A stretch of 64,000 nt of DNA from CAWEQO01 sp963811225 (GTDB taxonomy: Bacteria > Chloroflexota > Anaerolineae > Anaerolineales > Anaerolineaceae). The first letter of the stretch is position 1; the number at the start of each line of letters is the position of its first letter. Positions 39,182 to 47,386 of this stretch are shown here, piece after piece. A program made the translations under genes and the position numbers. The notes beneath the pieces are model-generated. The model worked only from the letters and a program-made list of their open reading frames with translations, was not told where the DNA came from and did no database searches. The stretch is from positions 310,001 through 374,000 of the forward strand of contig CAWEQO010000001.1 of NCBI GenBank assembly GCA_963811225.1, written 5' to 3'.

Positions 39182-40201
39182 ATGAATTACGGAGAGTTGT
39201 TTGAAAAAGCCTGGAAGATTATCTGGCGGCATAAAGTGCTGTGGATCTTCGGCATTCTCGCAAGCTGCAGCACTCGTTCGGGGGGAGGCGGTGGTGGTGG
39301 CGGGAGCGGCACAAACTTCCGGTTCAACGGAAATCAGAACTTTCAAAATTTGCCACCGCAGTGGCAGCAGTTCTTCTTCAACCTGGATCGCGGCCTTCAG
39401 AATGGAACCTTCTGGGCCTATTTTGCAGGTTTCATCGGAGTTGTCATCGTTGTTGGCATTCTGCTCTGGTTGATCTTCCTGGCGCTGGGCGTCTTCGGAA
39501 GGGTCGGCCTGATCAAAGGCGCCTGGCTGGCAGATGAAGGCGCTCCCCGCCTCACCTTCAGCGGGCTGTGGAACACGGGCTCCCACTACTTCTGGCGGGT
39601 CTTCTGGTTCCTGCTGATCTTTAGTATCGTCATGCTCTTAGTATGGCTGATCCTGTTCATCCCAATCATCATCATCGGCCTCTGCACCTTATGCATCGGC
39701 TTCATCGTGGTCTGGTTGATCGGCTGGCTCATCTATGTTTGGGTCGAACTGAGCATCGTCGCCATCGTTGGTGAAGACCTGGCTGTGATGGATGGCATTC
39801 GCCGCGCCTGGGACGTCATCACCCACAACTGGGGCCCCGTTGCTCTGGTCACAGTGATCGTGGCGGTTGGCTCGTTCATCCTCCATATCCTGATCGGCTT
39901 GCCGTTCGTGGTCGTGGCGATCCCGATCATCATTGCCGTCGGGCAGCAAACGCAGGCCGCCATGACCAACAGTTTCATTGCAGCCCTGGCCTTGTTCTGC
40001 ATCTACCTGCCCATCGCCATCTTCCTCGGCGGCGTCTTGCAGTCCTACATCGGTTCCGTCTGGACCCTGCTCTACCGCCGCCTGACGGGGCGCACAGGTG
40101 AAATCCTGCCGGTGCCGTCGCAGCCGGTCACCCCGGAAGCTCCTGCTGAACAGGTGCAGCCGGGCAGCGTCGACATCATCGAGCCGGACGATACCGACTA
40201 A
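39182..40201 (+). CDS. Polytopic membrane protein of unknown function with a glycine-rich loop
   Basis: 339 aa, GAAGGGAGGG upstream. It begins with an amphipathic segment NYGELFEKAWKIIWRHKVLWIFGI, a run of eight glycines (SGGGGGGGGSG, ~33-43), then about five to six hydrophobic segments and a polar Pro/Glu tail. The opening and the conserved ...DLAVMDGIRRAWDVITHNW motif resemble DUF/GPDPase-membrane-domain proteins often seen as lone membrane genes. Function not recognised. Its stop runs into an AGAGAGTAGAGA repeat. Confidence 0.65.
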   Translation: MNYGELFEKAWKIIWRHKVLWIFGILASCSTRSGGGGGGGGSGTNFRFNGNQNFQNLPPQWQQFFFNLDRGLQNGTFWAYFAGFIGVVIVVGILLWLIFLALGVFGRVGLIKGAWLADEGAPRLTFSGLWNTGSHYFWRVFWFLLIFSIVMLLVWLILFIPIIIIGLCTLCIGFIVVWLIGWLIYVWVELSIVAIVGEDLAVMDGIRRAWDVITHNWGPVALVTVIVAVGSFILHILIGLPFVVVAIPIIIAVGQQTQAAMTNSFIAALALFCIYLPIAIFLGGVLQSYIGSVWTLLYRRLTGRTGEILPVPSQPVTPEAPAEQVQPGSVDIIEPDDTD

Positions 40202-40375
40202 AGAGGATAGAGAACAGAGAGTAGAGAGTAGTAAAAAGCCCCTTCCCTATGGATGGGGCTTTTTACTACTCTCTACTCTCTTCTTTTCCTGTAAACGTTT
40301 TTCAGGACTTGACAACTACTCTCTGCTCTCTGCTCTCTGCTCTCTACTCTCTGTTCTCTATCCTCTGTTCTCTCC
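40202..40375. repeat. AGAGAGTAGAGA repeat cluster with a 27-bp hairpin (40216-40281)
   Basis: Arms 40216-40242 and 40255-40281 are perfect complements with a 12-nt loop (AGAGAGTAGAGAGTAGTAAAAAGCCCC arm; core AAAAAGCCCC). A further inverted copy at ~40310-40375 supplies the last codons and stop of the converging IMPase gene (ENRG-stop). Convergent genes; probable terminator. Confidence 0.8.
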
Positions 40376-41140
40376 CATAATCGCCTTCAGCACCTGGGGA
40401 TACAAAACCGGGTTGGCGCATAGCACAGAATAAGGTCCTTGGAGCAGCTCCGGCTCGCCCTGAGCCGTGGTGACCACCCCGCCCGCTTCTTCCACCAGCA
40501 AGCCCCCGGCAGCGATATCCCAGGCCTCCAGGCTGAATTCCCAGAAGGCATCCACGCGTCCGGCGGCCACGTAAGCCATGTCGAGCGCGGCCGAACCCAT
40601 GCGCCGCACGCCCTGGGTCAGGTAGGACAGCCGCACGAAAGCATCCAGGTCGCCGGCCACGTTGGCCAGGTCGTAGCGGAAGCCGGTCACCAACAGGCTG
40701 GTGATCATCTCACTGGCCGGCGAGACATGGATTGGGCGGCCGTTCAGCCAGGCTCCCTTGCCCCGTTCGGCGCTGAAGCATTCGTCCCGCATTGGCTCGT
40801 AGACCACTCCCAGCTGCGCCCGGCCTCGCTCTGTGTAGGCCAACGACACAACGAACATCGGCACACCATGGGCGTAGTTCACGGTGCCATCCAGAGGATC
40901 GACGTACCAGCAGTGCTGTTCGGTCCCTTGCAGCAGCCCGCTTTCCTCGCTAATGATCATGTGGTCCGGAAATCGCTCCCGGATGCGGCCGATGAGCAGC
41001 TTCTCCGAGCGCTTGTCGATCTCGGTCACCGGGTTTGTTTGACCCTTATACTGCACCTCGTGCTTTTGCTCGTAACCTTCCCGCAAAATCTCGCCGGCCT
41101 GGCGAGCCCAATCGATCAAATCCTGTAATTCTGGCGGCAT
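40358..41140 (-). CDS. Inositol monophosphatase family protein
   Basis: 260 aa, GAGGAA upstream. Metal-site motifs are intact: Glu65/Glu66 (ISEESG), Asp81-Pro-Leu-Asp84-Gly-Thr (VDPLDGTVNYAHG) and EAWDIAAGGLLVEEAGG. Li-sensitive Mg-dependent phosphatase acting on inositol-1-phosphate or related sugar phosphates/3'-phosphoadenosine; exact substrate not readable. The extreme C-terminus is encoded inside the repeat cluster. Confidence 0.92.
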   Translation of the reverse strand: MPPELQDLIDWARQAGEILREGYEQKHEVQYKGQTNPVTEIDKRSEKLLIGRIRERFPDHMIISEESGLLQGTEQHCWYVDPLDGTVNYAHGVPMFVVSLAYTERGRAQLGVVYEPMRDECFSAERGKGAWLNGRPIHVSPASEMITSLLVTGFRYDLANVAGDLDAFVRLSYLTQGVRRMGSAALDMAYVAAGRVDAFWEFSLEAWDIAAGGLLVEEAGGVVTTAQGEPELLQGPYSVLCANPVLYPQVLKAIMGENRG

Positions 41141-41166
41141 TCTATTGATTCCTCATTCTCAATCAA

Positions 41167-41199
41167 AGATCCTAAGGATTTTGAAAATCCTTAGGATCT
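41167..41199. terminator. Palindromic terminator after the receiver/coiled-coil gene
   Basis: 16-bp arms (AGATCCTAAGGATTTT) around a single base, between the regulator stop (41261) and the IMPase start. Confidence 0.7.
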
Positions 41200-41260
41200 C
41201 ATTCTACTCCACGTTCCACAGATCGATGAACAGCCGGAAGCGCTGTCCGCTGTTGGCGGT

Positions 41261-41908
41261 CTACTGGCGATCGCCGGATGCCTGGGCTTCCTTCAACTGG
41301 TCGAGGATGTGGTACAGCTCGTCCAGCTCCGACTGGATATCGTCCCGGTCCTTCCTCGACTGTACAAGAAGAGTGTCGAACGCCGGGCGCTGGTCGGGCG
41401 GAAGGGTCTGCAGCAGGCGCTCGGTGCGTGCGATTTGCGTGTTCTTGTAGCGCAGCTTGCTCTCCAGGCGCTCACGGTAGCCCTGATAGAACTCCTCGTC
41501 GTTCATTGGCCTCGGCAGCGTCGAAATGCCCTGGGTTAGCACCTCGGCCACCGTCAGCAAGAAGTCTTCGGTGTCGATCGGCTTCTCGATGAAGCGCACC
41601 CCACCCAGACTGAGAGCAAATTTCTTGTCCTCGGGGGTAATATACGTAGCCGAGATAAACACGATCGGGATTTGGTTCGTGAGTGGATTCTTGCGGATGT
41701 TGTGGGCCAGGGCGTAGCCGTCCATGCGTGGCATGAGGATATCCGTAATGACCATCGCAGGGCGCTGGCGTTCGATCTTCTCGAGCGCGTCCTGCCCATT
41801 AACGGCAGAGATCACCGGGTAGCCTTTAAAGCGCAGCGTGATCTCCAGAAGCTCCAGGACGTTGGGAATGTCTTCGACAACCAGGATAGGGCCATAGGGG
41901 ATGTTCAT
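41261..41908 (-). CDS. Response regulator with C-terminal coiled coil
   Basis: 215 aa. Residues 1-125 are a complete receiver (Glu12/Asp13, Asp56 in MVITDILMP, Thr/Ser and Lys of RFIEKPID). Residues ~140-205 form a heptad-rich coiled coil (YRERLESKLRYKNTQIARTERLL ... ELDELYHILDQLKEA) with no DNA-binding or enzymatic domain. Likely a signalling relay or scaffold that acts by protein contact. The upstream -10 box abuts the ATG, suggesting a leaderless mRNA. Confidence 0.85.
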   Translation of the reverse strand: MNIPYGPILVVEDIPNVLELLEITLRFKGYPVISAVNGQDALEKIERQRPAMVITDILMPRMDGYALAHNIRKNPLTNQIPIVFISATYITPEDKKFALSLGGVRFIEKPIDTEDFLLTVAEVLTQGISTLPRPMNDEEFYQGYRERLESKLRYKNTQIARTERLLQTLPPDQRPAFDTLLVQSRKDRDDIQSELDELYHILDQLKEAQASGDRQ

Positions 41909-41914
41909 AGGTTA

Positions 41915-41942
41915 ATTTTAACCAGAATAAGGCAGATAGCAA
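41915..41942 (-). promoter_or_regulatory. Promoter of the receiver/coiled-coil gene (leaderless type)
   Basis: Minus strand TTGCTA, 16-nt spacer, TAAAAT, then 6 nt and the ATG at 41908. Confidence 0.6.
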
Positions 41943-42022
41943 GAAGCCCAGGCGAGATGCAAGGGAACTGTAAAGGGAGAGTTACCCTTAAGTAAAGGAG
42001 TACCTCTGCTATAGTCCTTCGA

Positions 42023-42051
42023 TTGTTATCTGCGCCAAAAAAGTCTATAAT
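42023..42051 (+). promoter_or_regulatory. Sigma-70 promoter of the sulfatase-like gene
   Basis: TTGTTA, 17-nt spacer, TATAAT; start near 42058, leader ~37 nt. Confidence 0.65.
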
Positions 42052-42094
42052 AGCTGTTGGCAACTTACATCTCTAAACTATATATGGGGGAATC

Positions 42095-43732
42095 GTGTCG
42101 CAGCCATCCAAACCCAAATCACAGCGCCAGCGCCTGCCGGTCTTGTATCCATTCCTGTTCGGGCCGTACTCGATCCTCGCCCTCTTATCGACTAATGCCG
42201 GTAAAATATACCTGCAAGATATTGTCCGTTCAATCGTGGTGATCCTCACAGCGCTAGTCGGATTGTTCGGGCTGCTCTGGCTGCTGTTCCGCAGTCGCGA
42301 GCGTGCCGGGCTAACAGTTCTGCTCAATACTTTCCTGTTCTTTTCCTATGGTCATATTTATGCTCTTATATGTTCGCTGCCCGGGCTGCAGGATTTTCCG
42401 GCCGACGTTTTTTTAGCCATCTGGGCTGCCGTCGCAATCCTTGGCATCTGGTGGATCTTACGCAAAACTCAGATGCCATGGCGGTACACCCGCATCCTCA
42501 ACATCTTTACTATCATTCTCTTGCTTATGCCAGGCGCCAACATCGCATTTCGCGCTCTGCAAAATCAAAATTCACGAAATGCCATCGATGTAAGCCGGTC
42601 GCAATCTGTAGGGATCGATGTACAGATAGCCGGTCACAATAACGCGGATAGTCCAACCACAGCATATGCGGCTGCCGCTGCAGAAAAAAGCCCCCTCTCA
42701 AAACATCCGGATGTTTATTATCTGATCCTGGATGGTTATGCACGCCAGGATGTGCTGCAAGATCTCTATCGGTATGATAATTCGGCCTTCATCCAGGCTT
42801 TGCGTGACCGGGGCTTCTACGTCGCTCCCCAAAGCCACAGCAATTACAGCAATACTTTACTTTCCCTATCCTCTTCCCTAAATGCGAACTACCTGGATTT
42901 TTCCGAACTCGGACCAAACACTGATCCTTCGAGTGATGTTGGTCTGATCCGGCTTATAGAGCATAGTTATGTCCGATCCTTCTTTGAGGAGATGGGTTAC
43001 CAAACTGTTGCTTTCAACAATAATTACAGTATAAGAAGTCCTGATGCTGCCGGCTTGGTGATCAGCAATGGCGGGTTGAATAACTTCGAACATCAACTGG
43101 TCGACACGACCCTAGTCATGCTTGCGGGTTATCAACTCTATGCCGACGCTGCCCGCCTGGCGGTACACACCTCTCTCGAACAAGCCCCAACCCTGCGTGA
43201 CCCGGGCACTCCCCGTTTTATTTTCGTTCACATTATTTCCCCTCACCCGCCATTTTTGTTCGGCCCGAACGGGGAGAAACTCCCATTCCAGGGTTACACA
43301 GGCGACGGCAGCACCTTTTATGGAGGCTCGCAAAAATATGCCTCGCTGTATACAGGCCAGCTAACCTACCTGAACCGGCTGGTTTTGCAAACAGTCGACC
43401 TATTGCTGGCTGACCCTGATAACCAGCCGGTCGTTATCATTCAGGGCGACCACGGCCCGGCAGCCTACTTGGACGCCCCGGACGGCCCTTGTGTTCGTGA
43501 GCGCATGTCAATCTTGAACGCTTATTATCTTCCAGAGCAGAAGTCTGCCCCCTTGTATCCCAATATTACTCCGGTGAACACCTTCCGTTTATTGTTCGAT
43601 ACCTACTTCGGCACTAATTTAGGGCTTTTGGAAGACCGTACCTATCTGTCACCGAGCGGCTCTCCCTTTCATCCAGACGATGTGACCAATCGCCTGGATG
43701 AGTGCAAAAACCAACCATCGCAGACGCCCTGA
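42095..43732 (+). CDS. Membrane-anchored sulfatase/phosphotransferase-like protein
   Basis: 545 aa from a GTG with GGGGG upstream. About four transmembrane helices in the first ~150 residues are followed by an outward alkaline-phosphatase-fold domain (DVYYLILDGYAR, PRFIFVHIISPHPPFLF, VVIIQGDHGPAAYL). The layout resembles LTA-synthase/arylsulfatase-type enzymes that modify surface polymers, but the usual nucleophile region is not obvious (DGYAR-x...NYSNT may serve), so activity is uncertain. AT-rich third positions and more TTT/ATT codons than its neighbours suggest transfer. Its 3' end is part of a 26-bp-stem hairpin. Confidence 0.68.
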   Translation: MSQPSKPKSQRQRLPVLYPFLFGPYSILALLSTNAGKIYLQDIVRSIVVILTALVGLFGLLWLLFRSRERAGLTVLLNTFLFFSYGHIYALICSLPGLQDFPADVFLAIWAAVAILGIWWILRKTQMPWRYTRILNIFTIILLLMPGANIAFRALQNQNSRNAIDVSRSQSVGIDVQIAGHNNADSPTTAYAAAAAEKSPLSKHPDVYYLILDGYARQDVLQDLYRYDNSAFIQALRDRGFYVAPQSHSNYSNTLLSLSSSLNANYLDFSELGPNTDPSSDVGLIRLIEHSYVRSFFEEMGYQTVAFNNNYSIRSPDAAGLVISNGGLNNFEHQLVDTTLVMLAGYQLYADAARLAVHTSLEQAPTLRDPGTPRFIFVHIISPHPPFLFGPNGEKLPFQGYTGDGSTFYGGSQKYASLYTGQLTYLNRLVLQTVDLLLADPDNQPVVIIQGDHGPAAYLDAPDGPCVRERMSILNAYYLPEQKSAPLYPNITPVNTFRLLFDTYFGTNLGLLEDRTYLSPSGSPFHPDDVTNRLDECKNQPSQTP

Positions 43733-43788
43733 TGGATGGTTCTGGGAACGAGACTGCAAGCGCCATCCATCAGGGCGTCTGCGATGGT
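43714..43788. terminator. 26-bp-stem hairpin overlapping the sulfatase-like stop codon
   Basis: Perfect arms 43714-43739 and 43763-43788 with a 23-nt loop; the last six codons and stop of the plus-strand gene lie inside the left arm. The right arm ends next to the HD-gene stop. Probably bidirectional. Confidence 0.75.
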
Positions 43789-43789
43789 C

Positions 43790-44425
43790 TTACTGATCTC
43801 CGGCAATCTCCGCCTGCAACCGCGCATAATACCCGGCAATGTAGGCGTGCCGCTCCATTGCGATGGCCCGGGCCGTCTCGGTGAACAGCCGATCTTTGAT
43901 CTTACTCAGCTTGAACACAAACTCGTGGTACGAGCTGTGCGGCTCACCCGGCTCCTTCTCCCCCGTCTCGATGAAACGCTGCGAGGGCACGGCGTAAACC
44001 GGCTCGCCGGCCAGGGTGGCATACGCAATCGTGCGCGCCACGCCGATCGCGCCCAGCACGTCCAGCTTGTCAGCGTCGAACAGGCACTTGGCCTCGATCG
44101 TCTGCGGCGGCTCACGGTTGTCGCGGAAGCGGTGGGCGCGGATGCAGTGCTGCACCGCCGCGATGGGCTCCGGCTGCCAGCCCTCTTCCTTTAGCACGCG
44201 CCCCGCGAACTCTGCCGAGGAAAAATGGTGATCGGCGCGGCTCTCTGCGCCCGGCGTCGTGCCTTCCACATCATGCAGCAGCGCCGCCGCCCGCACGATC
44301 TCCCAATCCGCCCCTTCGGCCTGTGCCAGCCGCTCCGCCATCCGGTACACCCGCTCGACGTGTTCGAAGTCGTGCACGGAATCGGCGCCGGCATACCATT
44401 CCCGCGCTCGTTCTAATGTTAGCAT
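43790..44425 (-). CDS. HD-domain phosphohydrolase (YedJ/YpgQ-like)
   Basis: 211 aa from ATG 44425, chosen for GGAGG 7 nt upstream (a TTG two codons earlier is closer). HD metal motif: His in SVHDFEHVERV, His-Asp in AALLHDVEG, a later His-Phe-Ser and Asp in LFDADKLDVLGAIGVAR. The KCLFDADKLDxLGAIGxAR signature is typical of the YedJ/YpgQ group of nucleotide-hydrolysing HD proteins. Cytoplasmic; natural substrate unknown. Confidence 0.85.
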   Translation of the reverse strand: MLTLERAREWYAGADSVHDFEHVERVYRMAERLAQAEGADWEIVRAAALLHDVEGTTPGAESRADHHFSSAEFAGRVLKEEGWQPEPIAAVQHCIRAHRFRDNREPPQTIEAKCLFDADKLDVLGAIGVARTIAYATLAGEPVYAVPSQRFIETGEKEPGEPHSSYHEFVFKLSKIKDRLFTETARAIAMERHAYIAGYYARLQAEIAGDQ

Positions 44426-44487
44426 TGGCAATCCTCCCAGAAGTATTTGCTGTAGCGATTATAACGGTTTAGAACCGCCAAGACGAA

Positions 44488-44548
44488 AAGACGCCAGGAA
44501 GAGCGTAAAGGCTTTCAGCAAAAACCTTTACGCTCTTCCTGGCGTCTT
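44488..44548. terminator. 24-bp-stem hairpin after the histidine kinase
   Basis: Perfect arms 44488-44511 and 44525-44548, 13-nt loop, directly after the kinase stop on the minus strand. Confidence 0.8.
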
Positions 44549-44552
44549 GGCA

Positions 44553-45971
44553 TTAAAAATGGACCGCGATCCGGGTTCCCGCTCCTACCTGGCTGCTGAC
44601 TTCCACACTGCCCCCATGCGCCTCCACCACCTGTTTGGCAATGGCCATGCCCAGGCCGGAGCCCTTGTGCGCCTCGCCGGTGTTCGTGCCGCGATAGTAA
44701 CGTTGGAACAGGCGCTGCACCTCTTCCGTCGGGATGCCCTGGCCTTGATCCTGTACCACCACGCAAATCTGCTCGCCCCCCATAACCGAAACCTGAATTG
44801 GTGTGCCGGGCGGGTTGTGCACCAGGGCGTTCAGCATCAGGTTGCTGAATGCCCGCTGCAGCAGGCGTGCGTCCCCCTCGAACCACACCTCCTCACCGGA
44901 CGGCTCGAAGCGCAGCGGCGCCTCGCTGTAGCGCGGATCGTTCAGCAAGTCGATGACGGCCTCGCGCAGCAGCGAGACCAGGTTGAGGCGCTGCTTCTCC
45001 AGCGGCAAGGCTGCGTTCTTCAGCCGGTAGGTCAGGCGCAAATCCTCGATCAGCCGGTCCATGTAGATCGACTTGTCCACGATGATGTGCGCATACCTGC
45101 GCACCTCGTCTTCCTCGAAATGGTAATCCGGTTCGGCCAGCAGCTCGGCGTAGCCCTTTAACGACGACAACGGCGTCTTCACATCGTGCGAAACGTTGGC
45201 GATCCACTCCTCACGCGCCGTCTCCAGCTGCTCCCGTTCCGTCTCGTGTGACTTCAAAGTCATGGACAGCTTATTCAACTGGCGAACACCGGCGCATACA
45301 CCCCCGCGGCGTGATAGCCCTGGGTATAATCCGCCCGGGCCAGCCGCTGGATGCCTTCGATGATTTCGGCCAGCGGCCGGGCCATATGCGAGCCGTAAAA
45401 GTAGGCCAACGCCAGGATCACCGCCGTGACGATCACCACCGCCCCGAGCAGCACTCTGGCGATGTTGGCGGAAAAGTTCAGCGGGATTGATTGAGAGCAC
45501 CGTCTTGATCACCTCGCGGTCCGGGAAGCCCAGGATGTAGCTGAATGTGCGCTCGCCGCGGGTGGCCCGGGCTACGTAAATGGTATAACCCTGCGTTTCA
45601 TCCTTGATCGCCCCACTGTAGCGATAATCCAGGATCAACTCGGCCGGGGTGTAATGGGTCGGCGCTGAGGCGGGTTTGAACTGCTGGTAAACCTGGCTGC
45701 CGTTTTCATCCAGCACCTGCAGCCAGGCCCCCAGCTTGCGCAGCTCGTCCAGCTTCTGCGGCTCGACCGAGAACTGCCCATCCTCGTATTGCAAATTCGG
45801 CTCGAAGTCGAGGGTCATCTGCCCTGCCTGGCTCGACAGCAGCCCTTTAGCCCCGCTCAGGTTGCCCCAGCGCCCGAACAGCAGCACGCTGAACACCAGC
45901 AGGCTGACATACATCACCGGCAGCACGATCAACAGCAGCCCCAGAATTTGCCCGGTAATCTTCCAACGCAT
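44553..45971 (-). CDS. Sensor histidine kinase, TM2/HAMP segment scrambled by two compensating frameshifts
   Basis: 472-aa open frame, AAGGAG upstream. TM1 is at ~7-33 with an extracellular sensor region to ~160. The kinase core is intact: H box NVSHDVKTPLSSLKGYAELL, N box SNLMLNALVHN, G1 DQGQGIP and G2 GSGLGMAIAKQ. Between them (~163-230) the frame encodes an Arg/Gly/Pro-rich stretch. In the +1 frame the same DNA (45285-45485) encodes a normal TM2 plus HAMP (RVLLGAVVIVTAVILALAYF, then MARPLAEIIEGIQRLARADY). One extra C near 45483-45485 and one missing base near 45284 explain this. Second gene after the OmpR-type regulator (4-nt gap). Confidence 0.85.
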   Translation of the reverse strand: MRWKITGQILGLLLIVLPVMYVSLLVFSVLLFGRWGNLSGAKGLLSSQAGQMTLDFEPNLQYEDGQFSVEPQKLDELRKLGAWLQVLDENGSQVYQQFKPASAPTHYTPAELILDYRYSGAIKDETQGYTIYVARATRGERTFSYILGFPDREVIKTVLSINPAELFRQHRQSAARGGGDRHGGDPGVGLLLRLAYGPAAGRNHRRHPAAGPGGLYPGLSRRGGVCAGVRQLNKLSMTLKSHETEREQLETAREEWIANVSHDVKTPLSSLKGYAELLAEPDYHFEEDEVRRYAHIIVDKSIYMDRLIEDLRLTYRLKNAALPLEKQRLNLVSLLREAVIDLLNDPRYSEAPLRFEPSGEEVWFEGDARLLQRAFSNLMLNALVHNPPGTPIQVSVMGGEQICVVVQDQGQGIPTEEVQRLFQRYYRGTNTGEAHKGSGLGMAIAKQVVEAHGGSVEVSSQVGAGTRIAVHF

Positions 45972-45974
45972 GGC

Positions 45975-46706
45975 CTAGCTCCTTGTCGACAGCTTGTATC
46001 CCAGGCCGATCACGGTCTGGATGTAGATCGGCTCGCTGGGGTCAGGCTCGAGCTTCTCGCGCAGGTGATGGATGTGCACGGTAATGGTGTTCTCCAGGCC
46101 AATATACGCCTCGCCCCACACCGCCTCACAGATCTTCTGCTTGCTCAGGATGCGGTTGGGGTTCTGCGCCAGGTACAGCAGCAGTTGGTACTCTTTGGCC
46201 GTCAAAGAGACCGGCTCGCCCGCCCGGGTCACCTCGCTGCGGGCCGGGTCCACCAGGATGTCGCCAAAGCGGATGGCCCGCTCGACCGGCGCAGCCTTCT
46301 GCTCGGCTTCCAAATAGCCGCTGCGCCGGAACTGTGCCTTGATCCGAAACGCCACCTCTTTGGGACTGAACGGCTTGGTGACGTAGTCGTCGCCGCCGAT
46401 CCCCAGCCCGAGCAGCTTGTCGAAATCGTCGCTGCGGGCCGAGAGGAACAGGATTGGGGCATAGGTGAACTCGCGCAGCTGTCTGCACACCTCGAAGCCG
46501 TCGATATCCGGCAGCATGATGTCCAACACGATCATGTCCGGCTTCCACGCCTTCGAGATCACTACACCATCCTCGCCTGTGCGCGCCTTGCGGATCTGCT
46601 GGAAGCCCTCTTTGAGCAAGACTGCCTCCAACAGATCCAGGATCTCGTCCTCATCATCGACCAGCAAAATTTTCTTCTCGGCCAGGCCGCTCAATGGGGT
46701 CATCAA
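45975..46706 (-). CDS. OmpR/PhoB-family response regulator
   Basis: 243 aa, GGAAGGGG upstream (a second ATG follows at once). Receiver with Asp17/Asp18 and Asp62 (MIVLDIMLPD), Lys in YVTKPFSP, then a winged-helix Trans_reg_C domain (SLTAKEYQLLLYLAQNPNRIL ... ITVHIHHLREKLEPD ... TVIGLGYKL). Partner of the downstream histidine kinase. Direct repeats at 47274-47299 may be its binding site. Confidence 0.93.
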   Translation of the reverse strand: MMTPLSGLAEKKILLVDDEDEILDLLEAVLLKEGFQQIRKARTGEDGVVISKAWKPDMIVLDIMLPDIDGFEVCRQLREFTYAPILFLSARSDDFDKLLGLGIGGDDYVTKPFSPKEVAFRIKAQFRRSGYLEAEQKAAPVERAIRFGDILVDPARSEVTRAGEPVSLTAKEYQLLLYLAQNPNRILSKQKICEAVWGEAYIGLENTITVHIHHLREKLEPDPSEPIYIQTVIGLGYKLSTRS

Positions 46707-46790
46707 TCACCCCTTCCAAGTTCTTTTCCATCAGGAATCGCCATTCGCAAATTATACGCCATCCATTCGGTCCGGCAATCGCTAATTGTC

Positions 46791-47204
46791 CTACCCTCCA
46801 CTCCTCCGGTGGGCGATCCATATACCGATCACAGCCATCAGCGGCACAGTCAGGGGCAGGTACTCCGGCTTGAACGGCAGCCCGAACAGCATCCCGACCG
46901 GGCCGGGACCGTAGATCGCATAATGCGCCCCGTGCAGGAAACCCACCGCCAGACCCAACAGTGTCCCCGCGACTGCGCCGAACAAGGCCCCCAACAGCAG
47001 AGCCCGCGGGCGCAGTTGAAGATCCGGGTCCTTGCGGATCTCGACCAGCGAGGCCGCCAATATTCCCAGGGCCATGCCGATGCCGATGCCCATGCCAATG
47101 TTATGGAAGATCAGCCCGAAGGTCACGCCGAATATCATCCCATAGATGATGCCCTTATCGATATAAGAATCCTTGTGATTGTGGTTTGTCGAATTGCTTT
47201 GCAT
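46791..47204 (-). CDS. Small glycine-zipper membrane protein
   Basis: 137 aa. A polar His/Asn start is followed by about four hydrophobic segments rich in GxxxG (GIIYGMIFGVTFGLIF, GMGIGIGMALGILAASL, LLLGALFGAVAGTLLGLAVGF, PLMAVIGIWIA). No family recognised. It precedes the two-component genes by 84 nt on the same strand and may be co-transcribed, possibly as the envelope element that the pair monitors (inference). Confidence 0.6.
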   Translation of the reverse strand: MQSNSTNHNHKDSYIDKGIIYGMIFGVTFGLIFHNIGMGIGIGMALGILAASLVEIRKDPDLQLRPRALLLGALFGAVAGTLLGLAVGFLHGAHYAIYGPGPVGMLFGLPFKPEYLPLTVPLMAVIGIWIAHRRSGG

Positions 47205-47246
47205 CGTACTTCTGCCTTTCTTTATTTTTCCGGTTGCGATGTCTTT

Positions 47247-47299
47247 ATTCTAGACCAGCCATCTTATCTCCCCATTTTAACGGTCTTAATCCGTCTTAA
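47247..47299 (-). promoter_or_regulatory. Activated promoter with three TTAAGAC-like direct repeats
   Basis: Minus strand: TTAAGAC (47293-47299), TTAAGAC (47283-47289) and TTAAAAT (47274-47280), 9-10 bp apart, then TAGAAT (47247-47252) with no -35 match. Helical-turn direct repeats just upstream of a -10 are typical for OmpR-family binding, so the operon may be autoregulated. Confidence 0.5.
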
Positions 47300-47304
47300 A
47301 ACAA

Positions 47305-47373
47305 GCGCAAATTCGCAAAGCAGAGCGTGAAGCTTTTCGAGGTAGCTTCACGCTCTGCTTTGCGAATTTGCGC
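47305..47373. terminator. 30-bp-stem hairpin after hutI
   Basis: Perfect 30-nt arms (47305-47334, 47344-47373) with a 9-nt loop, just past the hutI stop on the minus strand. Confidence 0.8.
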
Positions 47374-47386
47374 CTTTGCGCTGCGG

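Noticed and set aside
40202..40375. CRISPR array suggested by AGAGAGTAGAGA repeats
   Set aside because: Repeats are low-complexity, irregularly spaced, inverted and lack unique spacers; they form one long hairpin.
45789..47330. 513-codon plus-strand frame across the kinase, regulator and small membrane protein
   Set aside because: Gln/His/Arg-rich shadow frame spanning three genes with firm motifs on the other strand.
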